From Amborella trichopoda (Eukaryota > Streptophyta > Magnoliopsida > Amborellales > Amborellaceae), in contig NW_006499207.1 in assembly GCF_000471905.2 (NCBI RefSeq), forward strand, positions 3,197,865-3,261,864: 64,000 nucleotides of DNA, read 5' to 3'. Made by a program: the position numbers and the translations under genes. The notes below the pieces were generated by a model, which saw nothing but the letters and a program-made list of their open reading frames with translations, made no database searches and was not told the origin of the DNA. Each line of letters begins with the position of its first letter. The first letter of the stretch is position 1. Of the stretch, positions 11,130-22,574 are shown in pieces.

Positions 11130-11830
11130 AAAATCTGAGCCATATGGGAGGCTTCTTTGGAAGTAGAGCTTGGTGATGACTTAGTTTTGGCTTGGACTGC
11201 CAAGGCATCAACAGTCGTCGAAAATCCAGCCTCTTGGGCCAACATTTCTCTGAGGTGCTTCTGCTGCGACCTGCTGAGGCTGGTGCCTTCGAGCTCTCTG
11301 TTTAGAGCATCGAAGTCTGGGCACTGTCGAGCTGTGCCTGTGGAGAAAATAGAAGAGGAGGGAAGACTAGAAGAGTTAGAATGTTCCGGGCAGCTTTTTA
11401 TGTCGTCGCTAGAATTGGATGTGTGTAGGGGATATTTTAAGTCTTGCCCAGGCTCTAACTACTGGGGGGATGCTTTTAGCGTCGTCACCCATATTAGATG
11501 ACTACAGGGGGTATTTTAAGTCGCTTTGACCGTTGTGTGGTGCTTTTAGCATCGTTACCCATATTGGAGGGATCTCGAGCTGTTGGTGACTCAGGGATGT
11601 CTGCCTGATTGGACGAAAGGATAAGGCGAGCTGTGCCAAGGAAGAAGACCTGTAAAGTTGGTAGTGGAGGAAGGGGGCTAAAGAATTCTTCCTCGACGAG
11701 TGGCTGAGGGATGATATTCCTTCGACGGACTGACCTCGGTGCTCGTCGTCTCCTTCTGGACCCTTGAGGAAACATTTAGTCTGCCTCATCAGGTTGGTGA
11801 GTATTCCTATCTTGGTGAACTCCCTCACAC
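11130..11830 (-). pseudogene. Element A gag-protease spacer region
   Basis: Low-complexity, polar minus-strand protein segments match element B at 18202-18720. Examples are CPDFDALNRELEGTSLSRSQ in A and CPDFEVLDTELEGSNITRT in B, and the repeated DLKYPL / SNPSDD-type phrases. It is conserved between relatives but matches no named domain that I recognise. It lies between the zinc-knuckle end of gag and the protease. Confidence 0.55.
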
Positions 11831-12126
11831 TTCAGGGATTTGAGCCTACTTCGCCCATGGTAGATTTCTCAAGGCAGAGAAGTCGAGGGCTCTGAAGGGT
11901 CCAGTGTACGCTATAAGGGACTTGCAACGAGGTCTCCTCTTAGATGGGAGTGATGGCTTGGAAGTTCTTGGGGAGAAGGACGTAGATGATGTGGCCTTCT
12001 TGTACCTTCCGAGTGACTATAGCTTTGAACCCAGAACATTCTTTCAGCTCATGGCCCCATACTTAGTGATATGAGCACCAGAGGTTTTTCGTACCCTGGG
12101 CAAGGTGTTTAGGCTGCCTGACGGGC

Positions 12127-13754
12127 TTAGGAGTGATGAGGCCCTGTTTGAGCAATGCCTCGAAGAGGGACTTGAGGGCACTCTTCTGGGTTACCATGAG
12201 CTTCCTGACATTGCTTCATCTTCTTTGCCAAGAGTTTGTGGAAGCCAGTGCATTCTCTCACGTCATGGCCTTGTATTAGGTGATACGAGCACCAGAGGTT
12301 CTTAGTTTCTGAAGGCATGACCTTAGGCTGTCTTGTCGGCTTCGGGGTGATGTGTCCCTCCTCGAGCATTATGGAGAAAAGTGCAAGAGGATAGCGGGTG
12401 CCCCCTCATCTTGAATGATCATCACTATGTTGGAGGCCTTAGTTGCCCCAAATGCTTTCTTTAACTCTTCGAGCTTTATCTTACCTTTGTTAATAAGGGC
12501 CTCGATAGTGTCGTTGAGCTTATAATAGTCATGAGTGGGGTGGCCTACTTTCCTGTGATAGGTGCAGTTCTTCTTATTCATCTCCTGCTCAACCAGCTCT
12601 GGGGTGTTGACCTCCGGCAGCTGGATCATGTTCTGTTCTAGTAGCAGTCGGAGCAATGCAAGAGTCCACTCCTTATTAAAGGGGTAAACCTTATTCTGGT
12701 GTTGAGTCCAGATGTCACTTCGACCAGTATTTTTAAGAGGCGAGATCTTATTGTAGGACTGCTGTTTGCCCCCAGCCTGAGGTATCTGTGGCTTGGAGAG
12801 ATCCAAGGTTTGGCGCGTAGCTTTGATGGTGTCAATCATGGTGACAGCCGTACTAATCACTGCTTTTTACTGGTTGCCCCGACTGATGGAGCGAGATTTC
12901 TAACCAGAGGGTTGCTGACTAGATCTGCCATGGTGCTTGGACAGATCCTCTACACGAACTGCCTTGGAGATAAGCTTTGACATGGAAGGTGGATTAGAGG
13001 CCTCGACATGTAGGGCGATCTCAAGAAGCATGTTCCGTATATAGGTCTAGATCTATACAGCGTCTTTTTCGGTCATGGGGGTGGCATGAAAGGTTGCTAG
13101 CTCTTTCCATCGAGTGATGAACTATTCAACCGGCTCACCAGAAACTTGAGTCAGACCAAGGAGCTCGATGGTCTCTACGTTCCTTTTGACTTCGTAGAAG
13201 CATTGGTAAAACAACTGCTCCATTTCCTTTCTGGTGTGTACCGAGTTTGGAGGTAGCCAAGCATACCACTAGAAGGTTGATCCTTCGAGAGTCTCGATTA
13301 ACTAACGGAGGACGAGTAGCCTATCAGTCGTCGTCTCTCAACAGGCCGCTTAGAAGTGGGCGGTATACTGGTGAGGAGACGTAGTACCATTAAATAGGGG
13401 GAGTTTCCCTTTTTGAGAGTTTGGGGGAAATGACACCTGATCAATGTACGAAGGGTACGGCTTCTAGTAGAGTGGTGCCTCCTCCATGTCTGGGACCTTG
13501 TTCTTGAGGTTAGGGGTGACCATGACATCTAAATCGGTTTGGGAAACCCCTCGAGAGGCAGAGCTTTCATGGGAGACCGGTGGGGGTGATTGCCTGGAGA
13601 CCGTGTCTTCTCCAGACGGGGAATCAGTCTCGTGGTGAGAAGAAGGGGACCTAGAGGCTTCTAGATATTCCATATTTTCGAGGATGGACTGCACCATTAC
13701 CTCGAACCTATTCATCCTTTCCTCTAACGAGTTATCAGGCTCGTTGATCACCAT
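12127..13754 (-). pseudogene. Element A gag (Tat type) with CCHC-like zinc motif
   Basis: The N-terminal part (13464-13754) is a polar segment with a helical start. The middle (about 12980-13440) contains gag-core phrases such as DGTTSP and RWKELATFHATPM. The C-terminal part (12369-12860) has the Tat hallmark CTYHRKVGHPTHDYYKL, with NDTIEALINKGKI just after. A second similar zinc-type segment follows (12127-12369: CSYHLIQGHDVREC). Gag forms the particle shell and binds the element RNA. The region is spread over several frames and is broken. Confidence 0.7.
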
Positions 13755-13759
13755 GACAC

Positions 13760-15400
13760 TGACCGTTTCTTCTAGAGGGTCAGAGCCGGGGGGAGCAGTG
13801 GACTGCTAAGATTGGCGAGTCGTATGTGGAAAGTCAGTCTGCAGAGTCTCTGCATGCCAGACTAGACTGGAGCCTTGTATGCCGATCTTGTGAGGACCGG
13901 TTCTCGACGGTCTTGGGACCATGGCTGCTTAGCAGTAATGACCCAGTAATACTATTGGACTCGCTCAAGTTCTAGAGTTTGGAGACGGAAAAATGGATTA
14001 CGAGAAAAGAGGTCACCGAGAGTAGTGGCCTTAGCTACCTTGGAGACCTCTATGGTGAGGATCTGCAGGCCTCTCTTCTACTTAATCCTGAGGCTGTCAT
14101 GGACTTCACCCAAGAACTGTGCCTGAGGTTTAGACTGCCCCTCTTTCTTTGAAAATGCGAGGGTTGTGTCTATTAATTGGAGAAGGGGGTGGGGCCCAAA
14201 GATAGAAGGAAACCTAGGCTTTTGCTTTGGAGGCTGGAGGTTTCTGTCAGACACTAGGCCATTGCACATAGTCCCTTTGTGAGGCCTGGATGCAGGGCTG
14301 ACCTAAGGCTGGCTCAAGATGGTACTCTTAAGAAAAACCTTTGAGTACCAGGTCTCGCGATGCTTGGTCAGTGAAGGGATAGCAACATAAGAAGGAGCTG
14401 GTTCATGACTCCACTTGAGTCAGGAGTGAGGAGGAACCTGCAAAGTTAGTGCATGTGCACCTTTAGGGTTAGTCGTCTGGGTGGCTTGGGGGTCAGCTCA
14501 GGCTCGATCAATGGGTTCGACCTTGGAAGGTCGAGACCCACGAGCTTGTCTCTGTGAGGGATGGAGTTGGAACTATCTCTATCAGGGTGAAGCGATGTGT
14601 GGTAAGAAGGACCAAAAAGCGGTCGACCCTCTGGTGCTCGAGCCGACACAGAACTGGCTCCGCTCCGAGCTGTGGGATGCATGGCACGTGCAGGGTGTGG
14701 CCCAAGAAGGCCTAACCTTGACCGTGGGTTCGAGGAAGCGTGATAGTTTCCCCAAGGCATGGCTCAAGTGGATAAACCACGAGCCTTTAGGTGTGTGCAT
14801 GGGGTGGAGACCTCAGGATCTTCGCCTTTGTGTGCCGAGCCTCCAGATGTAGACGTTCGGGGTAGTAAAGGAGTTCGGGGGGTAGCCTCGTAGCGACCCT
14901 CAGAAGCAATGACAACCTGCTTACCTCTAATAAGAGTGGATAGGGAAACCTTCCGGTGTACCTCAGCAATTTATAGGTAAGAGATTCGCTAGTAACAGGG
15001 TGGATGCTGTGTGCGATCGTGGATGTGCTACAATTGCAAGGGGGCCTTGGTGGAGGGTCCACCAGGGCAAGAAAGCAGGGAGGCAGGGACCTTTAAGTCC
15101 CCTCTCGCACCTATCCTAAAGAGAACCTGGGAGCTGAACTATGAGTCCTAGTTCAGAAGGAGTGTAAGGAAGGAAGCTTGAGTAGCTCGCTTCCTTAGGA
15201 CAGTCACGAGTGCAGGGATAAGAAAGTTCCTGACTTGGATGAAAGGGTTGAATAACCCAGGTACCATAGAAAGTAGTGCAGAAAGTAAAAAAAGATATTG
15301 ATCAAACAAGAGTGAACTTATGAAGGGGTAATAAGTCCCCAGTGGAGTCCTCAAGCTGGTTAGGTGTCTCGATCTCCTCCCCATATCTTGGTGATCGGGT
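13760..15400 (-). other. Element A region upstream of gag, coding potential uncertain
   Basis: Several overlapping short frames on both strands exist (for example around 14446-14852 and 15148-15405), but none resembles a known family and none is clearly preferred. By position it is the 5' untranslated leader or an extra N-terminal coding segment of the element. I see no identifiable gene. Confidence 0.35.
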
Positions 15401-16130
15401 GACAATGTCTAGGGTTCAAAAAACCTGAGACTTGAGATCGCTCTCTCGAAAACCTTGTTTCAGAACAAGGGCAGGTATCCAACTAGTGACAGGGAAATTT
15501 TGGATGTGAGGTGGGGACCAACCTCACCTTGGTCTGTGACTTACTCGGGATGACCCACATGGGAACCCTCTTAGATCACGATAGAAAGCCCCCCAACTGC
15601 TTTAGCCGATTCGAAATCGCCTCCCTTGACCTGTAATCTCCTTGTTTTTCTGCACAACATTACTATGGTTAATTTGCAAGACAAGTGGCTGTAGGGTCCA
15701 CACTTGTCTTAAGGCAATGCACATTCATGTAGCTAGGAATGTGAGGGGATAGAGTGATAAAGTGGAAGGTTCGAACAAAGGTCGAAGAGAGAAGAAAACT
15801 TGATGAAGGGATGAGATTAGTTTGATAACTGGACAGTGACAGACTTGGAGTCGTAGCAAGATGTACATGGTACTCAGGACCAGCAAGAGGACAATACTAC
15901 TCAAAACTTAGGCCAATATGGCAGTGTTAGGCTAGGTCACTCGATCGAGTAAGAAGAGGAAAGAATCAAGAGAAGGCACTAAAAGACGGAGACGTAGGGT
16001 CCCGTCGATGCTAGGCGTTGCCACCCACGACCATGGAGCAACAGCTTAACGGCTCTGGGACGACATTAGACAGTACTACTCATGGCTTGAGAGGGAGCAG
16101 GGAACTATGGAAGGCACTAAGCATTGCTGC
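15401..16130 (-). other. Element A leader, conserved part
   Basis: The reverse complement of about 15420-15620 matches 37420-37560 and 54120-54290, for example GATCTAAGAGGG, CGAGTAAGTC and GAGAGAGCGATCTCA. It identifies the region as the 5' leader that lies between LTR and coding part in this family. Confidence 0.6.
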
Positions 16131-16470
16131 TGGTAACACAAGAAGGCAGTGCACCTTCACAGGCGTCGATAACCTCTCGTGAAGTGCACAGTGATAGGGA
16201 TTTACGAAGCGTGTGACAAAAGTTCTCATGAGGCACACGACGATAGGTGTGGGATGCAGGAGGAACGACGATGAGCACTGATCGCACAATGGAGGCTCAC
16301 CGATAACGATAAGCACCAAGCATGCGAATGAGGCTCGCGGACAGCGATAGGCACCGCACACGCAAAGGAAGCTCGCAGAGGTTGATAGGTATTATCGAGA
16401 CCTCTTGTGAGTGGCGATAGGCATCACTGTCTACGATAAGTGCACAATAGGGGAGACCCCTATGGGCGAC
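16130..16470. repeat. Leader array of ~30-bp units in element A
   Basis: Diverged units with phrases such as CGATAGGCACCGCACACGC, GAGGCTCGCGGACAGCGATA and AACGATAAGCACC recur. They resemble the array at 4470-4645 near the other end of the same element. Confidence 0.5.
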
Positions 16471-16679
16471 AATGAGTTTCGCTGTCTGCACTCTTTATTA
16501 AGGCGTCGAGGATACGTCTGCGGAAGATGATAAGCAATGACATCTGCAAACCTTGCTCCAGAACAGAGATGGACAAACAGAAGGAGAGGGAGGCTCACAC
16601 GTGGTTCTGCCATCACTATGCGCAACTTGTGAGACCACAGGAGAGGCAGGCATGGTACTACCACTGTCGTGCATGGCCT

Positions 16680-16765
16680 TTGAGGGGAGCTTAGACGGAG
16701 AAGATGAAGAAGAAGGAGAGAAAGAGAGAGAAGAGGAAAAAAAGCAAGAGAGAGAATATTTACCT
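16680..16765. repeat. Purine-rich tract (GA repeats) beside the 5' LTR of element A
   Basis: GAAGGAGAGAAAGAGAGAG-type sequence. It is the minus-strand counterpart of the CTCTCT-rich leader tracts at 35920, 52910 and 57530. Confidence 0.75.
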
Positions 16766-16822
16766 TGAGTTTAGGGGTACTAGTACAATAATTTCTCTTT
16801 CCATAATCTATCTCTCCCAACA

Positions 16823-18201
16823 TGACCCAATAATGAGAAGAAAGAGAAACTCTATCAAGCAAAACCTCTCTTTCGTGAAGAGTTTAAGCCTTTTTGCATA
16901 CAATGATGGTACGGTATGCATAAGATTTTCCCCAAACATGGGTGGATGATCAAAAGTTACCCTAATTACTGAAAATTAGGATTAAAATGAATTAAAATAA
17001 ATTATAAAATAGGGTACAAAATGACATATTTGCTCCTTCCTAACAAGTTGTGGAATTTCATAATAGTCCCTGTGTCGCCCGAGAACATACATAATTTTTC
17101 GTGGATGATCCGGGGCCATTCTGATGCCCGATTGATCGAGAGATGATTGTTTTCTTATAGAGCTAAGATTGACAATTGATTGATACCAACTTCAATCCAT
17201 GGATCGTGTTTTTTGGGCACGATCATGTGACTTGAAATTTGAATGAATCTTAAAATTTTTGATCGATTGTGCGCTCGTTCCTTGATGTTTTTCGGTTATT
17301 TCTTCACTAGATCACACTGACCATGCTGTCACGATCGTGGGGCAACATACGCAGCTTGATTCTGTGCCCGGACGAAGGTTTTGCAAGTTTGGATTTTTGG
17401 CTGGAATCTAGAATTTTAGAGACAGAATTTATAGTCACTTTGTTGGCTTCGTGTTTGAAATTTGTCTATTCATCATGTACGAGGTTTGGACCAATGATGG
17501 CCACGGACCTTGCACACGTGATAGAACTAGTCTCACGTCGATCGTGCTTGCGAGCGACGTGATTTGGCTGCTCAAGCAAGGTACGGCACTGCTGATTTTC
17601 CTGCACCCTTTTTATTGATCAGCAACGTCTCTCTAGCTTTGCTTCACACTTGGGCATCATCACGAGGCATGCCACATCTTGAAACGGTCATCTTGATGAG
17701 ACGAATAGGCTCACAAATTTTGGATTTGATCTGACCTCAAACGAGTGAGATATGAGCATCAAAAGTCACTGGTCGTGACTATCCTTTTAATGGTGTTGAG
17801 TTGTACGGTGGCCGCAAGGGAATAGCGTGCGGCTCCTCCTATTTCTCTCTTTTGCTTATAACGTTTTTCTGGGATGTCCGTTCGAGTTTAAATTTGACCC
17901 CTGAGGGTTTTCAAATGTGTTGGATCCAATGTCGGTGGTCCATAGCAAATTGAGACACCGGGAATAAGCTCTAGTTATAGGTCCATTTCTGGGTGCTAGA
18001 GGTTGATTCTGCCAGAACTGTTTCTCGGTCTGCACTGCCTTAGATATGTCAAAATGTGACGAAAATTTGCAGGAGAATTTTGAAAGTCCTCATGAAGATA
18101 TTGACCAGTTTTGGTGCTATTTAGAGACTGTCAGAATTTCTACCATTTGCTAGGCTTTTATTGAGCGGGGGGCCCATGGTGATGAAAACTATTATCCAAC
18201 A
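16823..18201 (-). repeat. 5' LTR of element A
   Basis: It runs from TGACCCAATAATGAG to ATTATCCAACA on the plus strand and pairs with 8-1391. At 18201 it abuts plus-strand coding sequence of element B without any leader. That marks an insertion boundary: A is nested, in opposite orientation, in B's gag-protease spacer region. Confidence 0.8.
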
Positions 18202-18760
18202 CCCTTTCCCTCACTGCCAACTTTTCTGGACTTCTTCCCTGACACAATCGTCCTTCCTTATTCCTCCCATCAAGAGGATGTTCCTGAGTTATCTTCTCCT
18301 CAGAACACGTCCAATGAGGGTGACAACGTTAAAAGCAGTCCCCAACGGTCTAAGCAAGTGAAGGACCTAAAATATTCCCTGCAAACGTCCAACCCTGGTG
18401 ATGATATAAAAGGCCGCCCAGATCGGTCCAATGAGGGTAACGACCATAAAACTCCCCCACCATCTGATCCTTCTCCTTCTTCTTCTTCTACTTCTCATCT
18501 TTCTTCTCCTTTGTCTCCTGTAGGTACAACCATGAAGTGTCCGGACTTCGAGGTGCTTGACACAGAACTTGAAGGATCCAATATAACCAGGACGTAATGG
18601 AGGCAGCTGAAAAAGACTGTGGCCAAGGCAGCTGGACTCTTAACAGTTGCTGACGCCCAGGCAGCTAAAGCCAAAGCAGAGCCATTTTCTTCAAAGAACC
18701 GTAAAAAGTTGAAGCGAAGGAAACGCTAGTGACCTCTTGAGCCTGACTTTGAACAGAGAT
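18202..18760 (+). pseudogene. Element B gag-protease spacer region
   Basis: Plus-strand frames 18161-18361 and 18358-18597 carry SNEGD/PQRSKQVKDLKYSL-type phrases and CPDFEVLDTELEGSNITRT. They match element A's minus strand at 11130-11830. No named domain is recognised. It begins exactly at the LTR end of element A. Confidence 0.55.
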
Positions 18761-19229
18761 TGAAGGAATAAAGAGGATAGATCTTTTATTCTCGTGAAGC
18801 CTTCCATATGGTACAAGTCTACGAATTATTAGCTAACGTTGGACAAACACTGCCGATACCCATCCAAAGACCATGTGATTCATACGAGGACGCTCCTCAC
18901 CGCGTAATAACTGAATCTCAACTTCCTGTGACTTCCAAATCGAACAATTTTAGCTTGATATGCTGTCCACGTCAGATGTTGACCCTTCTGTCCCTCGATT
19001 CAACAAAGGTGTGGAAATCATGACCTACCCTAGGACACTCTTCGAAGTAGAGATGTCAGGATCATGGGCCTCTGCACGTTAGATTCATAAAACATTCTCT
19101 GAAAGCAATGAGGAGGAGTTGTAAGAGGCCCTAGAAGAATGGGAAGAAGGAGGTCAAGCCACAGCTGATGAACTCAAGGAGATAATTCTTTGCGACGAAG
19201 CCAATCTTAGCCTACTTTCATTTCTGTGA

Positions 19230-20080
19230 ATATGTCTATAGAAGAGGAAGAAAATTTCACTACTTTCTTGCTAGCAAACTGAGACGTCTTTGCATGGCAT
19301 TACCAGGAGATGCCTGGTTTAGACCCTCAAGTTGTCGTTCACCATCTCAGCATTAATTCGACTGTCAAACTTGTCAAATAGAAATCAAGGAGGTTTATGC
19401 CTAACCTCGAAATGTAGATAGATGCCAAAGTGACCAAACTCAGACAAGCAGGCTTCATTCGTGAACTCAAATACCCAAAATGGCTTGCAAATGTTGTTCC
19501 AGTCAAGAAGAAGAATGACCAAATCAGGGTTTGCATTGACTTCCGTGACTTGAATACCGCCTGTCCTAAGGATGACTTCCCGTTGCCATTCACCGAGATG
19601 CTCATCGATTCTACTGCTCACTGTCAAATATTTTCCTTCATGGACGGGTACTCTGAGTATAATCAGATATGGATTACGCCTGAAGATGAATAAGCCACTG
19701 CTTTCTTAACTCTAAAAGGGGACTTCTGTCACACAATGATGCCTTTTGGATTAAAGAATGCTGATGCAACATATCAGAGAGCAATGACGACCATCTTCTA
19801 AGACATGATGCACAAAGAGGTAGAATGTTATGTAGATGACTGGGTGGTAAAATCTGAAGGGAAGGATGCTCACATGAGAGACCTTGAAAAGGTATTCGAG
19901 AGACTACGCCTTCATCAACTTAAATTGAACCCGCTGAAATACACTTTTGGTATGCGTTTGGGAATGTTTTTGGGGTTCATTGTCAGACATCGACGGCTAG
20001 AAGTAGAGGCAATCAAGATCAAGGCGATCCAAGATATGCCATCACTAACTACACTACGAGAGCGGTGCTCTCTTTAAGGG
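19230..20080 (+). pseudogene. Element B reverse transcriptase
   Basis: RT motifs appear in order: an N-terminal segment ending EMPGLDPQVVVHHL (about 19310-19350), VPVKKKNDQIRVCIDFRDLN with ACPKDDFPLP (about 19495-19590), MPFGLKNADATYQRAMTT (about 19740-19795) and the catalytic YVDDWVVKS (about 19830-19860). The wording is that of Tat-lineage elements. In a working element the enzyme copies element RNA into DNA within cytoplasmic particles. Decayed, in several pieces. Confidence 0.85.
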
Positions 20081-20086
20081 CAGCTG

Positions 20087-20600
20087 GTGTACATCTGCAG
20101 GTTCATCTCAAACCTGTCAGGTCGCTGTAAACCCTTTACACACCTGTTAAAGAAAGATATCCCATTCATTTGGGAAGAACCATGTCGGGCAACCCTTAAT
20201 ATCATCAAGTATTATTTTCTCAATGCTCAAATACTCTCTCCACCATTATTGGGAAAACCTCTCATCCTGTACGTGACCGATTTAGACGAGTCACTCGGGG
20301 ATTTGTTAGCACAAACAATGATGAACAAAGTTAGACCGCACTATACTACCTCAGCCGTAGGATGCAAGGGGCTGAGAAGAATTACGCCCCTATAGAGAAG
20401 ATGTGCTCGGCCCTGATCTTTTTCGTACAAAAACTCTGTCACTACTTGCTTGGTCATGAAGTGAAACTCATATCGAAAACAGATCCTGTAAAATTTCTCA
20501 AGACACACCCATGCTTGTTAGGATGCCTTGCTAAGTTAGCATTATTGCTAATGGAATTCGACATCACGTATGTCCCACAAAAGACCATCTAGGGTCAGGC
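20087..20600 (+). pseudogene. Element B RNase H (retroviral-type domain following RT)
   Basis: Segments such as FISNLSGRCKPFTHLLKK, LGKPLILYVTDLDESLGDLL and RRMQGAEKNYAPIEKMCSAL follow the connection region, as in other Ty3/gypsy polyproteins. The domain normally removes the RNA strand of RNA-DNA hybrids. It continues the RT region in an interrupted reading. Confidence 0.75.
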
Positions 20601-21000
20601 CTTGGTCGATTTTCTCGCAGCATACCCCATATCAGCAGAATCTCCGTTATCAAGCAACCTCCCTGATGAAGAAGTATTATGTGCAGAGGTTGCTCATGCG
20701 TGGGAGTATTGCCTTCTTCTTTCTCTCTCGTCGAAGCCAGTTCTCAGAACGAGGCAGAATATCAGGGCGTTATAATTGTGTTGAAGCTATCCTTTGACCT
20801 AGACTTGGAGCGGCTCAAGATCTATGGCGATTATGAGTTGGTTATCTGCTAGCTCAAAGGATCTATGACAGGAGAAAATACACTTTCAAGCCTTTTCACG
20901 ATACTGTAAAATCGTATATGGCCTAGTTTGAGGACGTATCCTTGAGTCACATCCCTAGGAGGCTAAACTCGTAAGCTAACACACTTGCAAAACTCAGGGC
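20600..21000 (+). pseudogene. Element B second, archaeal-type RNase H
   Basis: After the first RNase H comes LVDFLAAYP at about 20605, then a region ending in DLERLKIYGDYELVI at about 20805-20850. Tat-lineage elements are known to carry an additional archaeal-like RNase H at this position, and the KIYGDxxLVI ending fits it. It is heavily decayed; the call rests on position and short motifs. Confidence 0.55.
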
Positions 21001-21028
21001 TACAATTCAATTATCCTCATCAGGACCC

Positions 21029-22574
21029 ATGCTTATCGTGGCCAAATGGAGACACATTGAACTAAGAACTAAGGTAAACGCAGATGATGAGAGAAATATC
21101 TTCCCTGAGTGCCCTTCTTATCCATTCGAAGAACTTCTATTAGCTAAAGAAGTAATTAAGACTGAACAAGAAATGGCACGGAGTCATGAAGCTAAGGTTC
21201 GAAACCAAGAACCAGAGTTCTTTGACCCAATATGCATGGAAGTTGAGCAGGTAGAAGATTGGAGAGAGCTCATCACTAGTTTACTAAAACATGGCAGTCT
21301 CTCGGAAGATCATGTTGAACACAACAGTGTACATCGAATTTCTACCAAGTATACCCTCCTTGAAGGAAATGCTCTCTTCAGACGGTTATTTGACGGTATT
21401 CTTCTTAGATGTGTGGACTTGAAAGAAGAAAATAAGGTGTTAGAAGAAGTACACTCAGGATTTGTGGACTACACAAATCTGGTCCTAAGCTCTATGAACG
21501 GATTCACAGATTGGGGTATTATTGTCTTTCCATAGTTGTTGATTCCTTAAATTATGCTAAAAAGTACCAGGTGTGCCAAATACATTCAAGCCTTGTTCAC
21601 CAACCTCAAAAGCCATTACACCCTACAGTGGCATCATGGCCCTTTCAACAATGGTTGGAGGACCCATTGACCCTCCTTCGACAATGGGTCATGTCTTGAT
21701 TTTAGCTGCCACAGATTATTTCTCCAAGTGGGCTAAGGCTGTCCCACTTAAGCAAGTTCCTGAGACAACAGTGGCCAACTTCATTCGACAACAGATTATA
21801 TACCGGTTTGGGTACCTGATTGGATTATCTCGAACAATGGCCCTCAATTTCAAAGTCATCATATTGATCGTCTGGTTAACCAGTTTGGGTTTAAGTGAAA
21901 GTACTTGACTCTGTAGCTCCCTCGAGCTAATGGATTGGTTGATGCCTTCAATAAGACTCTGTACAATGTTTACGAAAATCAGTATGAAGAACTGACATGA
22001 GAAGCTTCCCGAAGCATAATGGGCTTATTGTACTACTACACAAAATGCTACTGATTCCACTCCTTATTCTCTGGTATATGGGGGTAAAGTAGTTTTATCA
22101 CTCAAAATTCAAATTCCTTCATTGCGTGTCACTATACATCAAGGACTAATCAAAGATGAGATAGTCAAACTTTGATATCAAGGATTGGATGCACACGATG
22201 AAAAGAGGCCAGAGGCTGAGCAGAACCTTGAACTCAACCAAGGGAGAATGAAGAGGGCCTTTGATAAGCCTATCAAAGTCCGCTCATTCGCTCGTGGTGA
22301 TCTAGTTCTAGCTATCAAGAGGCTTATTATTGTGCATGGTGGGCGTAAGGGCAAGTTTGAACCCAAGTGGGAAGGTCCCTTTGTAGTAAAAAAGGTATCT
22401 CCAAATGCAGCCTACATTCTGACACATCCTGATGGAGAGGAGGCAATAACCCCTATCAATGGGCGATACCTAAAGAAAACTATCCGTGATGCATATTCAA
22501 GAAAAGAGACTCAACACAAAGCAAGCGAGACAATCCAAACAAATTCTAACTCTTTTTATTGCACTAAAAATTAG
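21029..22574 (+). pseudogene. Element B integrase
   Basis: The N-terminal portion (21029-21535) leads to a core with GHVLILAATDYFSKWAKAVP (about 21685-21745), the family's usual sequence around the first catalytic aspartate. The C-terminal portion (22185-22574) has FDKPIKVRSFARGDLVL and a WEGPFVVKKV segment, matching the Tat C-terminal domain. Integrase inserts the DNA copy into the nuclear genome. The region is in several pieces. It is followed directly by the 3' region. Confidence 0.8.

Larger units (their letters stand above)
8..18201 (-). mobile_element. Element A: Tat-lineage Ty3/gypsy retrotransposon fossil, gag-protease type without RT/integrase
   Basis: Two similar LTRs (8-1391 and 16823-18201) in the same orientation bound an internal region. 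Read on the minus strand the order is: 5' LTR, leader (about 16820-15400), gag with a zinc-binding motif (about 13750-12100), protease (about 10560-10300), linker with a G-patch-like end (about 10260-9300), then directly a 3' region (9260-1392). No RT, RNase H or integrase block is visible between about 9300 and 9260. The gag motif and protease signature are those of the Tat (Ogre/Retand-like) lineage. A chromovirus solo LTR is inserted at 5258-8229. The element is broken in many places. By eye the LTRs differ at roughly one base in six or seven, which suggests an old insertion. The 5 bases outside each end (CGACG and CCCTT) do not match, so no target duplication is evident. Confidence 0.8.

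Noticed and set aside
14446-14852. Overlapping frames on both strands (104 and 123 residues) as a possible host gene
   Set aside because: They lie inside element A upstream of gag, overlap each other on opposite strands, and match no family that I know.
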